Assembly: GCA_001303025.1 (NCBI GenBank)
Contig: LJNK01000040.1
Coordinates: forward strand, 1 to 55,939
Reading direction: 5' to 3'
DNA length: 55,939 nucleotides
Source of the DNA: Deltaproteobacteria bacterium SG8_13
GTDB taxonomy: Bacteria > Desulfobacterota > Desulfobacteria > Desulfobacterales > SG8-13
Part shown: piece after piece, positions 26,446-35,028 of the stretch
Layout: the number at the start of each line of letters is the position of its first letter
Position numbering within the stretch: the stretch's first letter is position 1
The notes under the pieces: model-generated
Told to the model about the DNA's origin: nothing
Database searches by the model: none
What the model saw: the letters and a program-made list of their open reading frames with translations, nothing else
Program-made: the position numbers and the translations under genes

Positions 26446-27612
26446 ATGAAAAAGTACAAAGTCAATAAAACCTATCAGCAGATCAACGAAAAAATCAAAT
26501 CCGGTGACGTGGTGGTGATGACCGCCGAGGAGATCATCGACCTGGTTCGCAAGGAGGGCGCGGAGGAGGCAGCCCGTCTGGTCGATGTGGTCACCACCGG
26601 CACCTTTGCACCGATGTGCTCATCCGGTGCCATCATCAACTTCGGACACTCGGTACCGACCATCAAGGCCTCGCGGGTGTGGCTGAACAACGTTCCGGCC
26701 TACGGCGGCCTGGCAGCCGTCGACTGTTACATCGGGGCCACGGAACCGTGTGAGGACGATCCCCTCAACAAGGTCTATCCGGGCGAATTCAACTATGGCG
26801 GCGGTCACGTGATTCAGGATTTGGTGGCCGGCAATACCGTCCACCTCAAGGTGAGTGCCTACGGCACCGACTGCTATCCGGCCCAGGAAATGGAAAAGGA
26901 GATCACGCTGCGCAAGCTGCCCCAGGCGACACTTTGCAATCCGCGCAACGCTTACCAGAACTATAACTGTGCGATCAATCTTTCCAACAAAACGATATAC
27001 ACCTACATGGGCGCGCTTAAGCCCAATGCCGGCAATGCCAATTATTGTTCCGCCGGGCAGCTGAGCCCGCTGTTCAACGACCCGTACTACATGACCATCG
27101 GGTTGGGAACTCGCATCTTTTTGGGGGGGGGCGAGGGGTATGTCGTCTGGCACGGCACCCAGCACAAACCCTCTGTCCGGCGATCGCGCCGCGGGGTCCC
27201 GCTCACGCCGGCCGGCACGTTGTGGGTGATGGGGGATCTCAAAAAAATGAATCCCAAATGGTTAATGGGGCTGAGCATTCAGGGCTATGGCTGCTCACTG
27301 GCAGTCGGGCTGGGGGTGCCCATCCCGCTGCTGAACGAAAAGATCGCCCGGTTTACGGCGATTTCCGACGAGGAACTTTCCACCCAGATTGTCGACTATG
27401 CGCATGACTATCCCAACGGCGTCGCCAAAAATTACGGCCGGGTGAGTTATGCCGAACTAAAGAGCGGTTCGATCCGGCTCAACGGCAAAGACGTACCGAC
27501 GGTGCCGCTTTCAAGTGTCGTACGGGCACGGGAAATAGCGGGGATACTGAAGCGGAAAATATCACAGGGCAAGTTTTTACTCGGAGAACCACAGTTTACG
27601 CTGCCGAGCTGA
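26446..27612 (+). CDS. DUF39 homocysteine biosynthesis protein (COG1900 family)
   Basis: A 388-residue cytosolic protein of the family shown genetically in methanogens and sulfate reducers to be needed for making homocysteine from aspartate semialdehyde and sulfide without O-acylhomoserine. Recognisable segments are VTTGTFAPMCSSGAIINFGH with a conserved Cys near residue 58, VDCYIGATEPCED, GGGHVIQDLVAG, GLGTRIFLGGGEGYVVW and GYGCSLAVGLGVPIPL. The ATG at 26446 has GAGG eight bases upstream. This copy ends after the core: no C-terminal CBS pair, and the ferredoxin-like NIL partner found beside it in methanogens is not next to it. It stands alone ahead of thpR. Confidence 0.85.
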   Translation: MKKYKVNKTYQQINEKIKSGDVVVMTAEEIIDLVRKEGAEEAARLVDVVTTGTFAPMCSSGAIINFGHSVPTIKASRVWLNNVPAYGGLAAVDCYIGATEPCEDDPLNKVYPGEFNYGGGHVIQDLVAGNTVHLKVSAYGTDCYPAQEMEKEITLRKLPQATLCNPRNAYQNYNCAINLSNKTIYTYMGALKPNAGNANYCSAGQLSPLFNDPYYMTIGLGTRIFLGGGEGYVVWHGTQHKPSVRRSRRGVPLTPAGTLWVMGDLKKMNPKWLMGLSIQGYGCSLAVGLGVPIPLLNEKIARFTAISDEELSTQIVDYAHDYPNGVAKNYGRVSYAELKSGSIRLNGKDVPTVPLSSVVRAREIAGILKRKISQGKFLLGEPQFTLPS

Positions 27613-27720
27613 TCGACCCTGCTGCCGACATCAACTTGCGCCGCGCGCTGCGTGCCGCCGGGTTGCATGTTAAAAACGGTGCGCATGGAACGTCGGAATT
27701 CAGGAAACAGTGAGGCTTAC

Positions 27721-27751
27721 CCGGTTCGTGAAGGATTCACGATCGAACCGG
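27721..27751. repeat. Imperfect inverted repeat between the DUF39 gene and thpR
   Basis: CCGGTTCG at 27721-27728 pairs with CGAACCGG at 27744-27751, and inner TGAA pairs with TTCA around loop GGA, with a few unpaired bases on the right arm. The stem is strong but is followed by GCTTTGATC, not a run of T. It may still end transcription of the DUF39 gene or act as an RNA-stability element. Confidence 0.45.
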
Positions 27752-27799
27752 CTTTGATCGAATACCGGGCCGCATGGCACGAATCGGCCCCCGCACATC

Positions 27800-28378
27800 A
27801 TGATGACGGATCAAATCCGGACATTCGTTGCGTGTGAACTTCCCCGTGAGATCCGGTCCGAGATCGGGCAAATCCAAGAGAACCTGAAGCAACGGCGGCT
27901 GCGGCTTACATGGGTTCGGCCGGATAAGCTTCATTTGACGCTCAAGTTTTTAGGTGATGTGTCGATCGATCGGGTCGAAACGATTGCGGACGCCGTCGGA
28001 AAAGCCGTTCGGGAATTCTCGCCGATATCGCTCTCGGCAAAGGGGATCGGGGTGTTCCCCGGTATCCGGCGCGCCCGGGTCTTGTGGGTGGGAATCGGCG
28101 GCGAGTTTCTGCAACTCGGTCAGCTGCAGGCAGCGGTTTCCGGTGGACTTGCCGGAGTCGGGTTTCCGGCGGAAAAACGACCCTATAGAGGGCATTTGAC
28201 CATCGGGCGGATCAAGGCGGCTGTCGATCCCCGGCAGCTTGCCGATGCACTGACGGAGTTCTCGGACTTCGAAACCGCTTCGTTCCAGGTCGATGAAGTG
28301 GTTCTTTTCCGCAGCCAGCTGAAACCCGACGGTCCGATTTACACTCGGCTTGATGCCGTTAAGCTCTACCCGCATTGA
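27800..28378 (+). CDS. thpR: RNA 2',3'-cyclic phosphodiesterase
   Basis: A 192-residue enzyme of the 2H phosphoesterase (LigT) family. Both catalytic HxTx motifs are present: HLTLKFLGD near residue 45 and HLTIGRIK near residue 133. It opens 2',3'-cyclic phosphates on RNA in vitro; its physiological substrate is unclear. The start has tandem ATGs at 27800 and 27803 without a clear ribosome site. It lies 62 bases ahead of recA, a frequent neighbour. Confidence 0.93.
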   Translation: MMTDQIRTFVACELPREIRSEIGQIQENLKQRRLRLTWVRPDKLHLTLKFLGDVSIDRVETIADAVGKAVREFSPISLSAKGIGVFPGIRRARVLWVGIGGEFLQLGQLQAAVSGGLAGVGFPAEKRPYRGHLTIGRIKAAVDPRQLADALTEFSDFETASFQVDEVVLFRSQLKPDGPIYTRLDAVKLYPH

Positions 28379-28440
28379 ATTTCCGAATCCTGCCGTCAGG
28401 ACGGAAATGTTCAACGCTTTGAATTTCGAGAGGAGGAGAG

Positions 28441-29478
28441 ATGATGGGTATTTCATCGGACAGGCAAAAAGCGGTTGAGACCGCAATGACCCAGATCGAA
28501 CGTCAGTTCGGCAAGGGCGCTATCATGAAACTTGGCGACAACCCGGTGGCCAGCGTTGCGGTCATCCCGACCGGCTCGCTGGCCCTGGATGTGGCTCTCG
28601 GCGTGGGGGGGGTGCCAAGGGGGCGCGTTATAGAAATTTTCGGGCCGGAGGCTTCCGGAAAAACCACCCTGGCGCTTCACGTGGTGGCCGAAGCCCAGCG
28701 CCTGGGGGGGATTGCCGCTTTTGTCGATGCCGAGCACGCCCTGGATATCGCCTATGCCAGAAAACTCGGCGTCAACTGTGACGAATTGCTGGTATCCCAG
28801 CCTGACACGGGGGAACAGGCCCTGGAGATCTCCGACATGCTCGTGCGCAGCGGCGCTATCGATGTGCTGGTCATCGACTCGGTAGCCGCGCTGGTGCCGC
28901 GTGCGGAAATCGAAGGGGAGATGGGGGACTCGCACATGGGATTGCAGGCTCGCCTGATGTCCCAGGCCCTGCGCAAGCTCACCGGCACCATCGGCAAAAC
29001 GCGAACTGCCGTGGTTTTCATCAATCAAATCCGGATGAAGATCGGTGTCGTTTTCGGCAATCCGGAAACCACAACCGGCGGCAACGCGCTGAAATTCTAT
29101 TCATCGGTGCGCCTGGACATCCGGCGCATTGGTGCCATTAAAGACGGCCAGGAAGTGACCGGTAACCGCACGCGGGTGCGGGTGGTGAAGAACAAGATGG
29201 CGCCGCCGTTCAAGGACGCGGAGTTTGACATCACCTACGGTGAGGGGATATCCAGAACCGGCGATCTGATCGACACGGGCGTGGAGGTCGGGGTGATCGA
29301 TAAAAGCGGCTCGTGGTATTCGTACGAAGGCGAGCGCATCGGCCAGGGGCGCGAAAACGTGAAGCGGTTTCTGAGGGAAAATACCGACATCTACGACAAG
29401 GCGTTGGGCAAAGTCAGAGAAGCGCTCGGGTTGGCGGCAAAACCCGAAGAAGAGAAACTGGCGGAAGAAGCATCCTGA
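28441..29478 (+). CDS. recA: Recombinase RecA
   Basis: A 345-residue recombinase for homologous repair and SOS control. Walker A is GPEASGKTT near residue 66, with the [10 protein letters not shown] segment, Walker [16 protein letters not shown], loop L1 [20 protein letters not shown] and loop L2 [20 protein letters not shown], all conserved, and an acidic C-terminal tail. Tandem ATGs follow GAGGAGGAGAG; the second (28444) has the better spacing. No inteins are present. I did not find a LexA box upstream. Gap to alaS is 21 bases. Confidence 0.98.
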   Translation: MMGISSDRQKAVETAMTQIERQFGKGAIMKLGDNPVASVAVIPTGSLALDVALGVGGVPRGRVIEIFGPEASGKTTLALHVVAEAQRLGGIAAFVDAEHALDIAYARKLGVNCDELLVSQPDTGEQALEISDMLVRSGAIDVLVIDSVAALVPRAEIEGEMGDSHMGLQARLMSQALRKLTGTIGKTRTAVVFINQIRMKIGVVFGNPETTTGGNALKFYSSVRLDIRRIGAIKDGQEVTGNRTRVRVVKNKMAPPFKDAEFDITYGEGISRTGDLIDTGVEVGVIDKSGSWYSYEGERIGQGRENVKRFLRENTDIYDKALGKVREALGLAAKPEEEKLAEEAS

Positions 29479-29499
29479 TAGGCCAACGGGGAGCAAGAC

Positions 29500-31041
29500 A
29501 TGACAGGCAACGAAGTTCGTAAAAAATTTCTGGATTATTTTCATCAGCATGGACACACCGTGGTGCGCAGCTCATCGCTGGTTCCCCACGACGATCCCAC
29601 ATTGCTGTTTACCAATGCCGGCATGGTGCAATTCAAACGGGCGTTTCTGGGCCAGGAAAACCGGGGGTACAACCGTGCCACCACATCTCAGAAGTGCGTG
29701 CGCGCGGGCGGCAAACACAACGACCTGGAAAACGTGGGGTACACTGCCAGGCATCACACGTTTTTTGAGATGCTGGGCAACTTTTCTTTCGGTGATTATT
29801 TCAAGGAAAAGGCCATTGAATTCGGCTGGGACCTGCTGACCGTCGGTTACGGCCTGCCCGAAGACAAGCTCTGGGTTTCCATCTATTTAGACGATGATGA
29901 GGCCCAGCAGATCTGGCACAACAATATCGGGGTGCCGGAGGATAAGATTCTGCGGTTCGGAGAAGAGGATAATTTCTGGGCAATGGGGGATACGGGGCCC
30001 TGCGGTCCTTGCAGCGAAATTCATTTGGACCGCGGGCAGGCCCATGGTTGCGGAAAGCCCGACTGTGCCGTTGGCTGCGAGTGCGACCGCTGGCTGGAGA
30101 TCTGGAATTTGGTGTTTATGCAGTTTGACAGGGATGCCTCCGGTAAGATGACGCCGCTGCCAAAGCCGAGCATCGATACCGGCCTGGGACTCGAGCGCCT
30201 GACATCCGTGATGCAGCAGGTTGCCACCAATTTCGACACCGATTTGATCTTTCCCATCATCCAACAAACCGAACAGCTGGCGGAAAAACCTTTCGGCGAT
30301 TCCTTTGAGGCCGACGTAGCCATGAAAGTCATTGCCGATCACAGCCGGGCGGCGGCGTTTTTGATCGGCGATGGGGTCTTTCCGTCCAACGAGGGGCGGG
30401 GATACGTGCTGCGCAGAATCATGCGCCGGGCCATCCGTTACGGTCGTAACATCGGGTTGACGCGACCCTTTCTGCATCAGACCGCCCGGGTGGTATTTGA
30501 CATCATGCAGCCGGCCTATCCCGAATTGAAGGAGGCCGAAGCCTTCATCACCAGCGTCATCAAAAACGAGGAGGTGCGTTTTATCGAAACCCTCGACACC
30601 GGCTTGAAATTGCTAAACGACACGCTGTCGGAGCTGAAGGCCGGGGGGAAGAAAGAAATACCCGGCGAGGTGATATTTAAACTTTACGATACCTACGGAT
30701 TTCCGGTGGACATCGTTCAGGACGTGGTCCGGGACAATGATTACACCCTCGACATGACAGGCTTTGAAACCGCCATGGAAGGTCAGCGCAGGCAGTCACG
30801 TTCAAAAGCGACCTACACCGGAATCAGCGATGCGTTTACCAAGCTCACCGCCAGCGGATTTAGCCCCGAGTTTGTCGGACACAGCCGCCTCGAAGCTAAA
30901 TCGAAGATTCTGCTGCTGGTAACCGACGGTCAGGAGGTAGACAGCGCCGCTGCCGGCAGCGATGTCGAAGTGGTGACGGAACTCACTCCGTTCTACGGCG
31001 AAGCCGGCGGACAGGTCGGTGACAGGGGCACGATTCCTTGA
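29500..31041 (+). CDS. alaS: Alanyl-tRNA synthetase, N-terminal fragment (frameshifted)
   Basis: This frame encodes the first 513 residues of AlaS: the class II catalytic core (KKFLDYFHQHGHTVVRSSSL, TFFEMLGNFSFGDYFKE, GPCGPCSEIHLD), the tRNA-recognition helices and the start of the editing domain, LTPFYGEAGGQVGDRGTI. It then meets TGA at 31039-31041. The rest of the protein continues in the -1 frame. The core alone would charge tRNA-Ala but lacks editing. About a dozen codons normally found between GDxGxI and the next LKDATG-like segment also seem to be missing, so a deletion not divisible by three is more likely than a single lost base. It follows recA by 21 bases. Confidence 0.93.
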   Translation: MTGNEVRKKFLDYFHQHGHTVVRSSSLVPHDDPTLLFTNAGMVQFKRAFLGQENRGYNRATTSQKCVRAGGKHNDLENVGYTARHHTFFEMLGNFSFGDYFKEKAIEFGWDLLTVGYGLPEDKLWVSIYLDDDEAQQIWHNNIGVPEDKILRFGEEDNFWAMGDTGPCGPCSEIHLDRGQAHGCGKPDCAVGCECDRWLEIWNLVFMQFDRDASGKMTPLPKPSIDTGLGLERLTSVMQQVATNFDTDLIFPIIQQTEQLAEKPFGDSFEADVAMKVIADHSRAAAFLIGDGVFPSNEGRGYVLRRIMRRAIRYGRNIGLTRPFLHQTARVVFDIMQPAYPELKEAEAFITSVIKNEEVRFIETLDTGLKLLNDTLSELKAGGKKEIPGEVIFKLYDTYGFPVDIVQDVVRDNDYTLDMTGFETAMEGQRRQSRSKATYTGISDAFTKLTASGFSPEFVGHSRLEAKSKILLLVTDGQEVDSAAAGSDVEVVTELTPFYGEAGGQVGDRGTIP

Positions 31042-32099
31042 AGGATGCGACCGGGCTGATCATCCACAGAGGCAAGGTGAGCGCAGGGACAATGCAAACC
31101 GGTGCATCGGTGGAGCTGCGTGTCGATCCCCGGAATCGACGCAGCGTCGAGCGCAACCACACGGCTACCCATATCCTGCACAGTGTTTTGCGCGGAGTTC
31201 TCGGCGAGCATGTCAAGCAGGCCGGATCACTGGTGGCGGCCGACCGGCTCCGTTTCGACTTCAGCCATTTTTCGCAGGTGGACCGCGAAACCCTGGATCG
31301 GATCGAAGAGTTGGTCAACGACAGGATCCGTGAAAACATCGCCACGCACACCGAGGAGATGGAAGCCGAGGATGCATTTCAGACCGGCGCCATGGCCCTG
31401 TTTGAAGAAAAATACGGTGATCGGGTCCGGGTGATCTCCCTGGCAGACTTCAGCAAAGAACTCTGCGGCGGCACGCATGTGGCCAAAACCGGCGATATCG
31501 GGTTGTTTAAAATTGTCGCCGAAGCGTCTATCGCCTCCGGGGTCCGCCGGATCGAGGCCCTGACCGGAAAGCAGGCGGTGCGACACACCCAGCAAACCGG
31601 GCAGCTGCTGCACGACACCGCCCATTTGATCAAAGAGAAGCCTGAGGCGGTACCGGGTAAAGTGGAGAAGTTGCTTGCAGAGTCGAAACGGCTGGAAAAA
31701 CAGGTCGAGCGGCTGAAGGCCCAAATTGCCACCCTGTCGGCGGCCGATGCGGAAACCGAAATGAAACAGGTCAACGGTGTCAACGTGCTTGCCCGGCAGG
31801 TGAGCGTCGACAACCCCGCAGCCCTGCGGGATATGGCGGACCAGTTCAGGGATAAAATCAAATCCGGCATCGTCGTTTTGGGAAGCCAGGCAGGTTCCAA
31901 GGCATTGCTGATCGCCCTGGTCAGCAAGGACCTGCTGGAGCGCTATCATGCCGGCAGCATTGTCAAGCAGCTGGCGGGCATGGTCGGCGGAAGCGGCGGC
32001 GGGCGACCCGACATGGCCCAGGCCGGCGGCAGTCGGCCGGAAAACCTGGGCCAGGCACTGGAGAAGGTCTACGAGGTTATTGAAAAACAAGCCGGTTGA
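31038..32099 (+). CDS. alaS: Alanyl-tRNA synthetase, C-terminal fragment (editing and C-Ala domains)
   Basis: This frame gives the remaining 353 residues, starting at LKDATGLIIHRGKV; a TTG at 31038 overlaps the upstream TGA. It holds the editing-site zinc ligands HTATH (in RNHTATHILHSVL) and CGGTH (in ELCGGTHVAKTGD), then a coiled coil and the DHHA1-type C-Ala domain to the end. Both fragments together give about 866 residues against 876 in E. coli. No ribosome site precedes 31038. Independent translation would need re-initiation at the overlapping stop. It may be one broken gene, an assembly error, or a truly split synthetase. Confidence 0.9.
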   Translation: MKDATGLIIHRGKVSAGTMQTGASVELRVDPRNRRSVERNHTATHILHSVLRGVLGEHVKQAGSLVAADRLRFDFSHFSQVDRETLDRIEELVNDRIRENIATHTEEMEAEDAFQTGAMALFEEKYGDRVRVISLADFSKELCGGTHVAKTGDIGLFKIVAEASIASGVRRIEALTGKQAVRHTQQTGQLLHDTAHLIKEKPEAVPGKVEKLLAESKRLEKQVERLKAQIATLSAADAETEMKQVNGVNVLARQVSVDNPAALRDMADQFRDKIKSGIVVLGSQAGSKALLIALVSKDLLERYHAGSIVKQLAGMVGGSGGGRPDMAQAGGSRPENLGQALEKVYEVIEKQAG

Positions 32100-32193
32100 A
32101 ACATTTGTGCGGACCGGCAATGAATCGCAGCTTTTCACAGTGGGTTCCGGCGATCTCCGGCTTGGCCGCAGCACCTGCCCTTACAATTACTGC

Positions 32194-32244
32194 ATCCCCC
32201 CTTTTGCCCCCTGACACCGGGCAGGGCAGGGGGGATTCTTTTTT
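32194..32244 (+). terminator. Rho-independent terminator after alaS
   Basis: ATCCCCCC at 32194-32201 pairs with GGGGGGAT at 32229-32236, with an inner GCCC/GGGC stem, followed by TTCTTTTTT. It lies about 95 bases past the alaS stop and separates that unit from the promoter of the primase-helicase gene. Confidence 0.8.
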
Positions 32245-32296
32245 GCGGGGGCCGGCGGTTATTTGGGCCATCACCGCACCAGCTGAAGGTCTATGC

Positions 32297-32326
32297 TTGA
32301 CAGTTGGCGGGGATCTCCTTTATAAT
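32297..32326 (+). promoter_or_regulatory. Near-ideal sigma-70 promoter for the primase-helicase gene
   Basis: A perfect -35 TTGACA at 32297-32302 and a perfect -10 TATAAT at 32321-32326 are separated by 18 bases. Transcription should start near 32333, giving a leader of about 50 bases. It is the best promoter match I found in the window and suggests strong constitutive transcription. Confidence 0.8.
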
Positions 32327-32381
32327 TATTTGGATTTAATAGTAATTCTGATTTTTACGGCCTCATTCCGGAGTCGACCCG

Positions 32382-34154
32382 ATGGATTTTGTCGAAACGA
32401 TCAAACAATTCTACACCACCCATCTTCCCGGTGCGCAGCTGGAAAAAAACTTCATCAAGGCCCCGTGTCCTTTCTGCCAGACCACGGACGGCAAAAAGGC
32501 CGGCACGCTTGTGGTTTACCTGATCCCTGAAAACCCGTTTGTCGGCTATTTTCGATGTCTGAGCCATTGCCACCCGGGAGGATTTCCGCTGTATTTCAGT
32601 CAGTTGATGGGCGTTGACGCCGAAAAAGTTCCGGGCCATGATCCGGATCGAGAACCCTTTGTGCGTGACATTGTCTACCCCATCAAGCATCTGAAAGCCG
32701 ATATTCTGAAGTTTACCGGATTGATGAGCAAGAGCGAGTACGCCTATTTTCAGGAGATCGGCATCTCGAGGGCCGTGGTCGAAGAGATGAAGATCGGCTA
32801 CAACGGCCGCTACCTCATTTATCCCTATTTTCTGGAGAACGGGAAAAGCTACGCCGCACGCTGTATACTGCCGGGGCGCAAGATCGATAATTTCTGGTAT
32901 GGAGATGAGAAGTTCGCAAAAGAGGATTTCCGGATTTACAACACCCCGGAGATCGATCGCTGCGAAGGGGGCGCCTTGTTCCTGGTTGAGGGGGAAGACA
33001 ACCTGCTGACTTTAAAGGAGCTCGGCTATCCCGGCATATCGGTTCCATCGGCCGCCGACCTGGAGCATGTCAGCGTCGAGCGCCTGGCTTACGTCAACCA
33101 TGTGCTGATCGTGACTGCCAACACGCCTGAAGCGTATCTTTCCGCGCGCGAGACAGCCACGCGCCTTGGTTTCAAGGTGCGGATCCTCAAGTGGCCCGCG
33201 TACGTCAAACAGGGGCACGAGCTGGCCGATCTGGCTCGCGAGAAAGGCAAGGAGTTCAGAACCCTCATAGCGGGCATGATCCAATCCTCGCGGTCCTTTT
33301 CTCCTTTTTCGTCTCCGGATAAGGAGCACCGCAAGTTCTTTCAGCAGGTAGAGGAAAGCATGGGACAGGCGACCTCGGGGCGCCGAACCGGATTTCCGAA
33401 ACTCGACAACGCCCTGAGCGGTGTGCGGGGAATCAACATCATGGGCGGCCCTCCCAAGGCGGGCAAGTCTTGTTTTAACATGCAGGTGTCCTCGGAGATG
33501 GCGCGCAACAAGATTCCGGTGATCTACTATGACTTTGAAAACGGCCGGCAGAAAATATACGCACGGACTCTTTCTCGCCTGGGACGATTGTCCGACGAGC
33601 AGATCCGCGGCAGTAGCAAGGATGAAGATGTCGTCCGGCGCCTGAAACAGGTGTACGCCGAATTCAAGGATATGCTAAAGTACTTCCGGGTGGTTACGGA
33701 CCGTAAATTAAATCCTGACATCATGCGGCGCCAGATCGATTTTCTGCAGCACGAAACCCGCACGGACCATACGGTCGTGGTGGTGGACAGTCTTCACAAG
33801 CTGCCCTTCAAAGACCTTTCCGACCGGCGAACAGGCATCGATTCTTGGCTGCGGCACATGGAAGCGATTCGTGACGAGCAAAACGTCAGCTTCTTCGTTG
33901 TCTCTGAACTCTCCAGGGGCTTGGGCGGCAGCTACGACAAGAAGCCCGACCTGGGCTCCTTCAAGGAGTCGGGAGATATCGAGTACAGCGCCGACAATGC
34001 CATGATCCTTCTGCCGGACTGGGATCCGGTCGATCCAATCTCCACAAAGGAAAGAAAAAGCTCTTTGTGGCTGGTGGCCAGTCGGGAAAACAATCCGGGG
34101 AAAATTGCGGTCTATCAGCTGGAGTACCCCTACTGGGGATTCAAAGAGCTCTAA
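32382..34154 (+). CDS. Twinkle/T7-gp4-like primase-helicase protein
   Basis: A 590-residue protein with three parts. Residues 29-63 form a zinc-ribbon-like set, Cys29-x2-Cys32 and Cys59-x3-Cys63, as in CHC2 primase fingers. Around residues 195-275 is a Toprim-like region: the acidic EGED is kept, but the usual DxD strand reads VLIVTANTPEA with no aspartates. From about residue 340 there is a DnaB/RecA-type ATPase, Walker A GGPPKAGKS near 354 and Walker B TVVVVDSLHKL near 464, with VVSELSRG as the sensor-like strand. The layout matches phage T7 gp4 and Twinkle, but the Toprim site looks unfit for catalysis. It has its own promoter and terminator-insulated position after alaS. Role unknown; replication or repair is a guess. 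Confidence 0.75.
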   Translation: MDFVETIKQFYTTHLPGAQLEKNFIKAPCPFCQTTDGKKAGTLVVYLIPENPFVGYFRCLSHCHPGGFPLYFSQLMGVDAEKVPGHDPDREPFVRDIVYPIKHLKADILKFTGLMSKSEYAYFQEIGISRAVVEEMKIGYNGRYLIYPYFLENGKSYAARCILPGRKIDNFWYGDEKFAKEDFRIYNTPEIDRCEGGALFLVEGEDNLLTLKELGYPGISVPSAADLEHVSVERLAYVNHVLIVTANTPEAYLSARETATRLGFKVRILKWPAYVKQGHELADLAREKGKEFRTLIAGMIQSSRSFSPFSSPDKEHRKFFQQVEESMGQATSGRRTGFPKLDNALSGVRGINIMGGPPKAGKSCFNMQVSSEMARNKIPVIYYDFENGRQKIYARTLSRLGRLSDEQIRGSSKDEDVVRRLKQVYAEFKDMLKYFRVVTDRKLNPDIMRRQIDFLQHETRTDHTVVVVDSLHKLPFKDLSDRRTGIDSWLRHMEAIRDEQNVSFFVVSELSRGLGGSYDKKPDLGSFKESGDIEYSADNAMILLPDWDPVDPISTKERKSSLWLVASRENNPGKIAVYQLEYPYWGFKEL

Positions 34155-34185
34155 TTAAAGGCCTTCGGGCCGGAGGAAAGAGAAA

Positions 34186-34956
34186 CTGAGCAAGAACTAC
34201 TCGTCACGCTTTTGCCGGACACCGTCATGGTTTTTATTCGTTGTGTGCCTGGCGGTCGGCAGCCTGTTGGTCGGATGCGCCCGGCAGCGGGCCCGCGACA
34301 CGACCGCCGCAGATCCCGTCGTGCCGGCGGCGAGGCAACCGGCCGCCGCAGCACCCAAAGCAGGCAGCGCGGCCGAAAAAGCGGCCAATGATGCCATGCA
34401 GCGAGGGGATGTCGAAAGCGCCATCGGCATTTACAGCCGCATTCTGCGGAGCGACCCCTCCAACGGTCGGGTGACGTATTATCTCGGCTATGCGTACGGA
34501 CAGATCGGCGAGCACGAGCAGGAAATCGAATATTACAAGCAAGCCATCGATCTGGGCTATCGAACCGACCAAGTGTACTACAACCTGGGAGAGGTGTACC
34601 TGGAGACCGAACGGCTGGAGGAGGCCTTTTCCGCCTTTACCGCAGGGTTGACTGCCAATCCTGACAGCGCCGACAACCATTTCGGGCTGGGACGCGCTTT
34701 TCAATTTCGGGATCAATTCTTCGAGGCCGAACGCGAACTGCTGCGTGCGGTGGCGCTGCAGCCCCGGGATCCCGTTTTCCGCGAGAACCTGGCGATGCTT
34801 TACGAGCAGACCGGCCAGCCGGAAAAGGCCGTCGAGCAGCTGGAAATCATCCTCGATATCGACCCCGAATACCCCGGTGTCCGCGAGTATCTCGACCACC
34901 TGGGCAGCAGACGGCAACCGCGGGAAAAAGGCCCGTCCGGGGTGGGGGGAGATTAA
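34186..34956 (+). CDS. TPR-repeat lipoprotein
   Basis: A 256-residue lipoprotein. I chose the CTG at 34186: GGAGG lies nine bases upstream, and only this start gives a normal signal (SKNYSSRFCRTPSWFLFV) before lipobox SLLVGC. A GTG at 34243 would leave ten residues and no positive charge. The mature protein has an Ala/Pro-rich linker, then about five TPR units (YYLGYAYGQIGEHEQEIEYY, YYNLGEVYLETERLEEAFSA, NHFGLGRAFQFRDQFFEAER, LAMLYEQTGQPEKAVEQL) covering residues about 65-235. It probably sits on the outer membrane as an assembly scaffold, like other TPR lipoproteins. It follows the primase-helicase gene by 31 bases. Confidence 0.82.
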   Translation: MSKNYSSRFCRTPSWFLFVVCLAVGSLLVGCARQRARDTTAADPVVPAARQPAAAAPKAGSAAEKAANDAMQRGDVESAIGIYSRILRSDPSNGRVTYYLGYAYGQIGEHEQEIEYYKQAIDLGYRTDQVYYNLGEVYLETERLEEAFSAFTAGLTANPDSADNHFGLGRAFQFRDQFFEAERELLRAVALQPRDPVFRENLAMLYEQTGQPEKAVEQLEIILDIDPEYPGVREYLDHLGSRRQPREKGPSGVGGD

Positions 34957-35028
34957 AGGATGCGAAACGCAGGTTGCGCCCCCGCCATCTGAAAGCGGCG
35001 GCTGCCTGCCAAAAGGGATCTTGCCCAA

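Noticed and set aside
31030..31045. Programmed frameshift in alaS
   Set aside because: There is no slippery heptamer for a -1 shift, the +1 frame does not restore the protein, and residues also seem to be missing, so a deletion is more likely.
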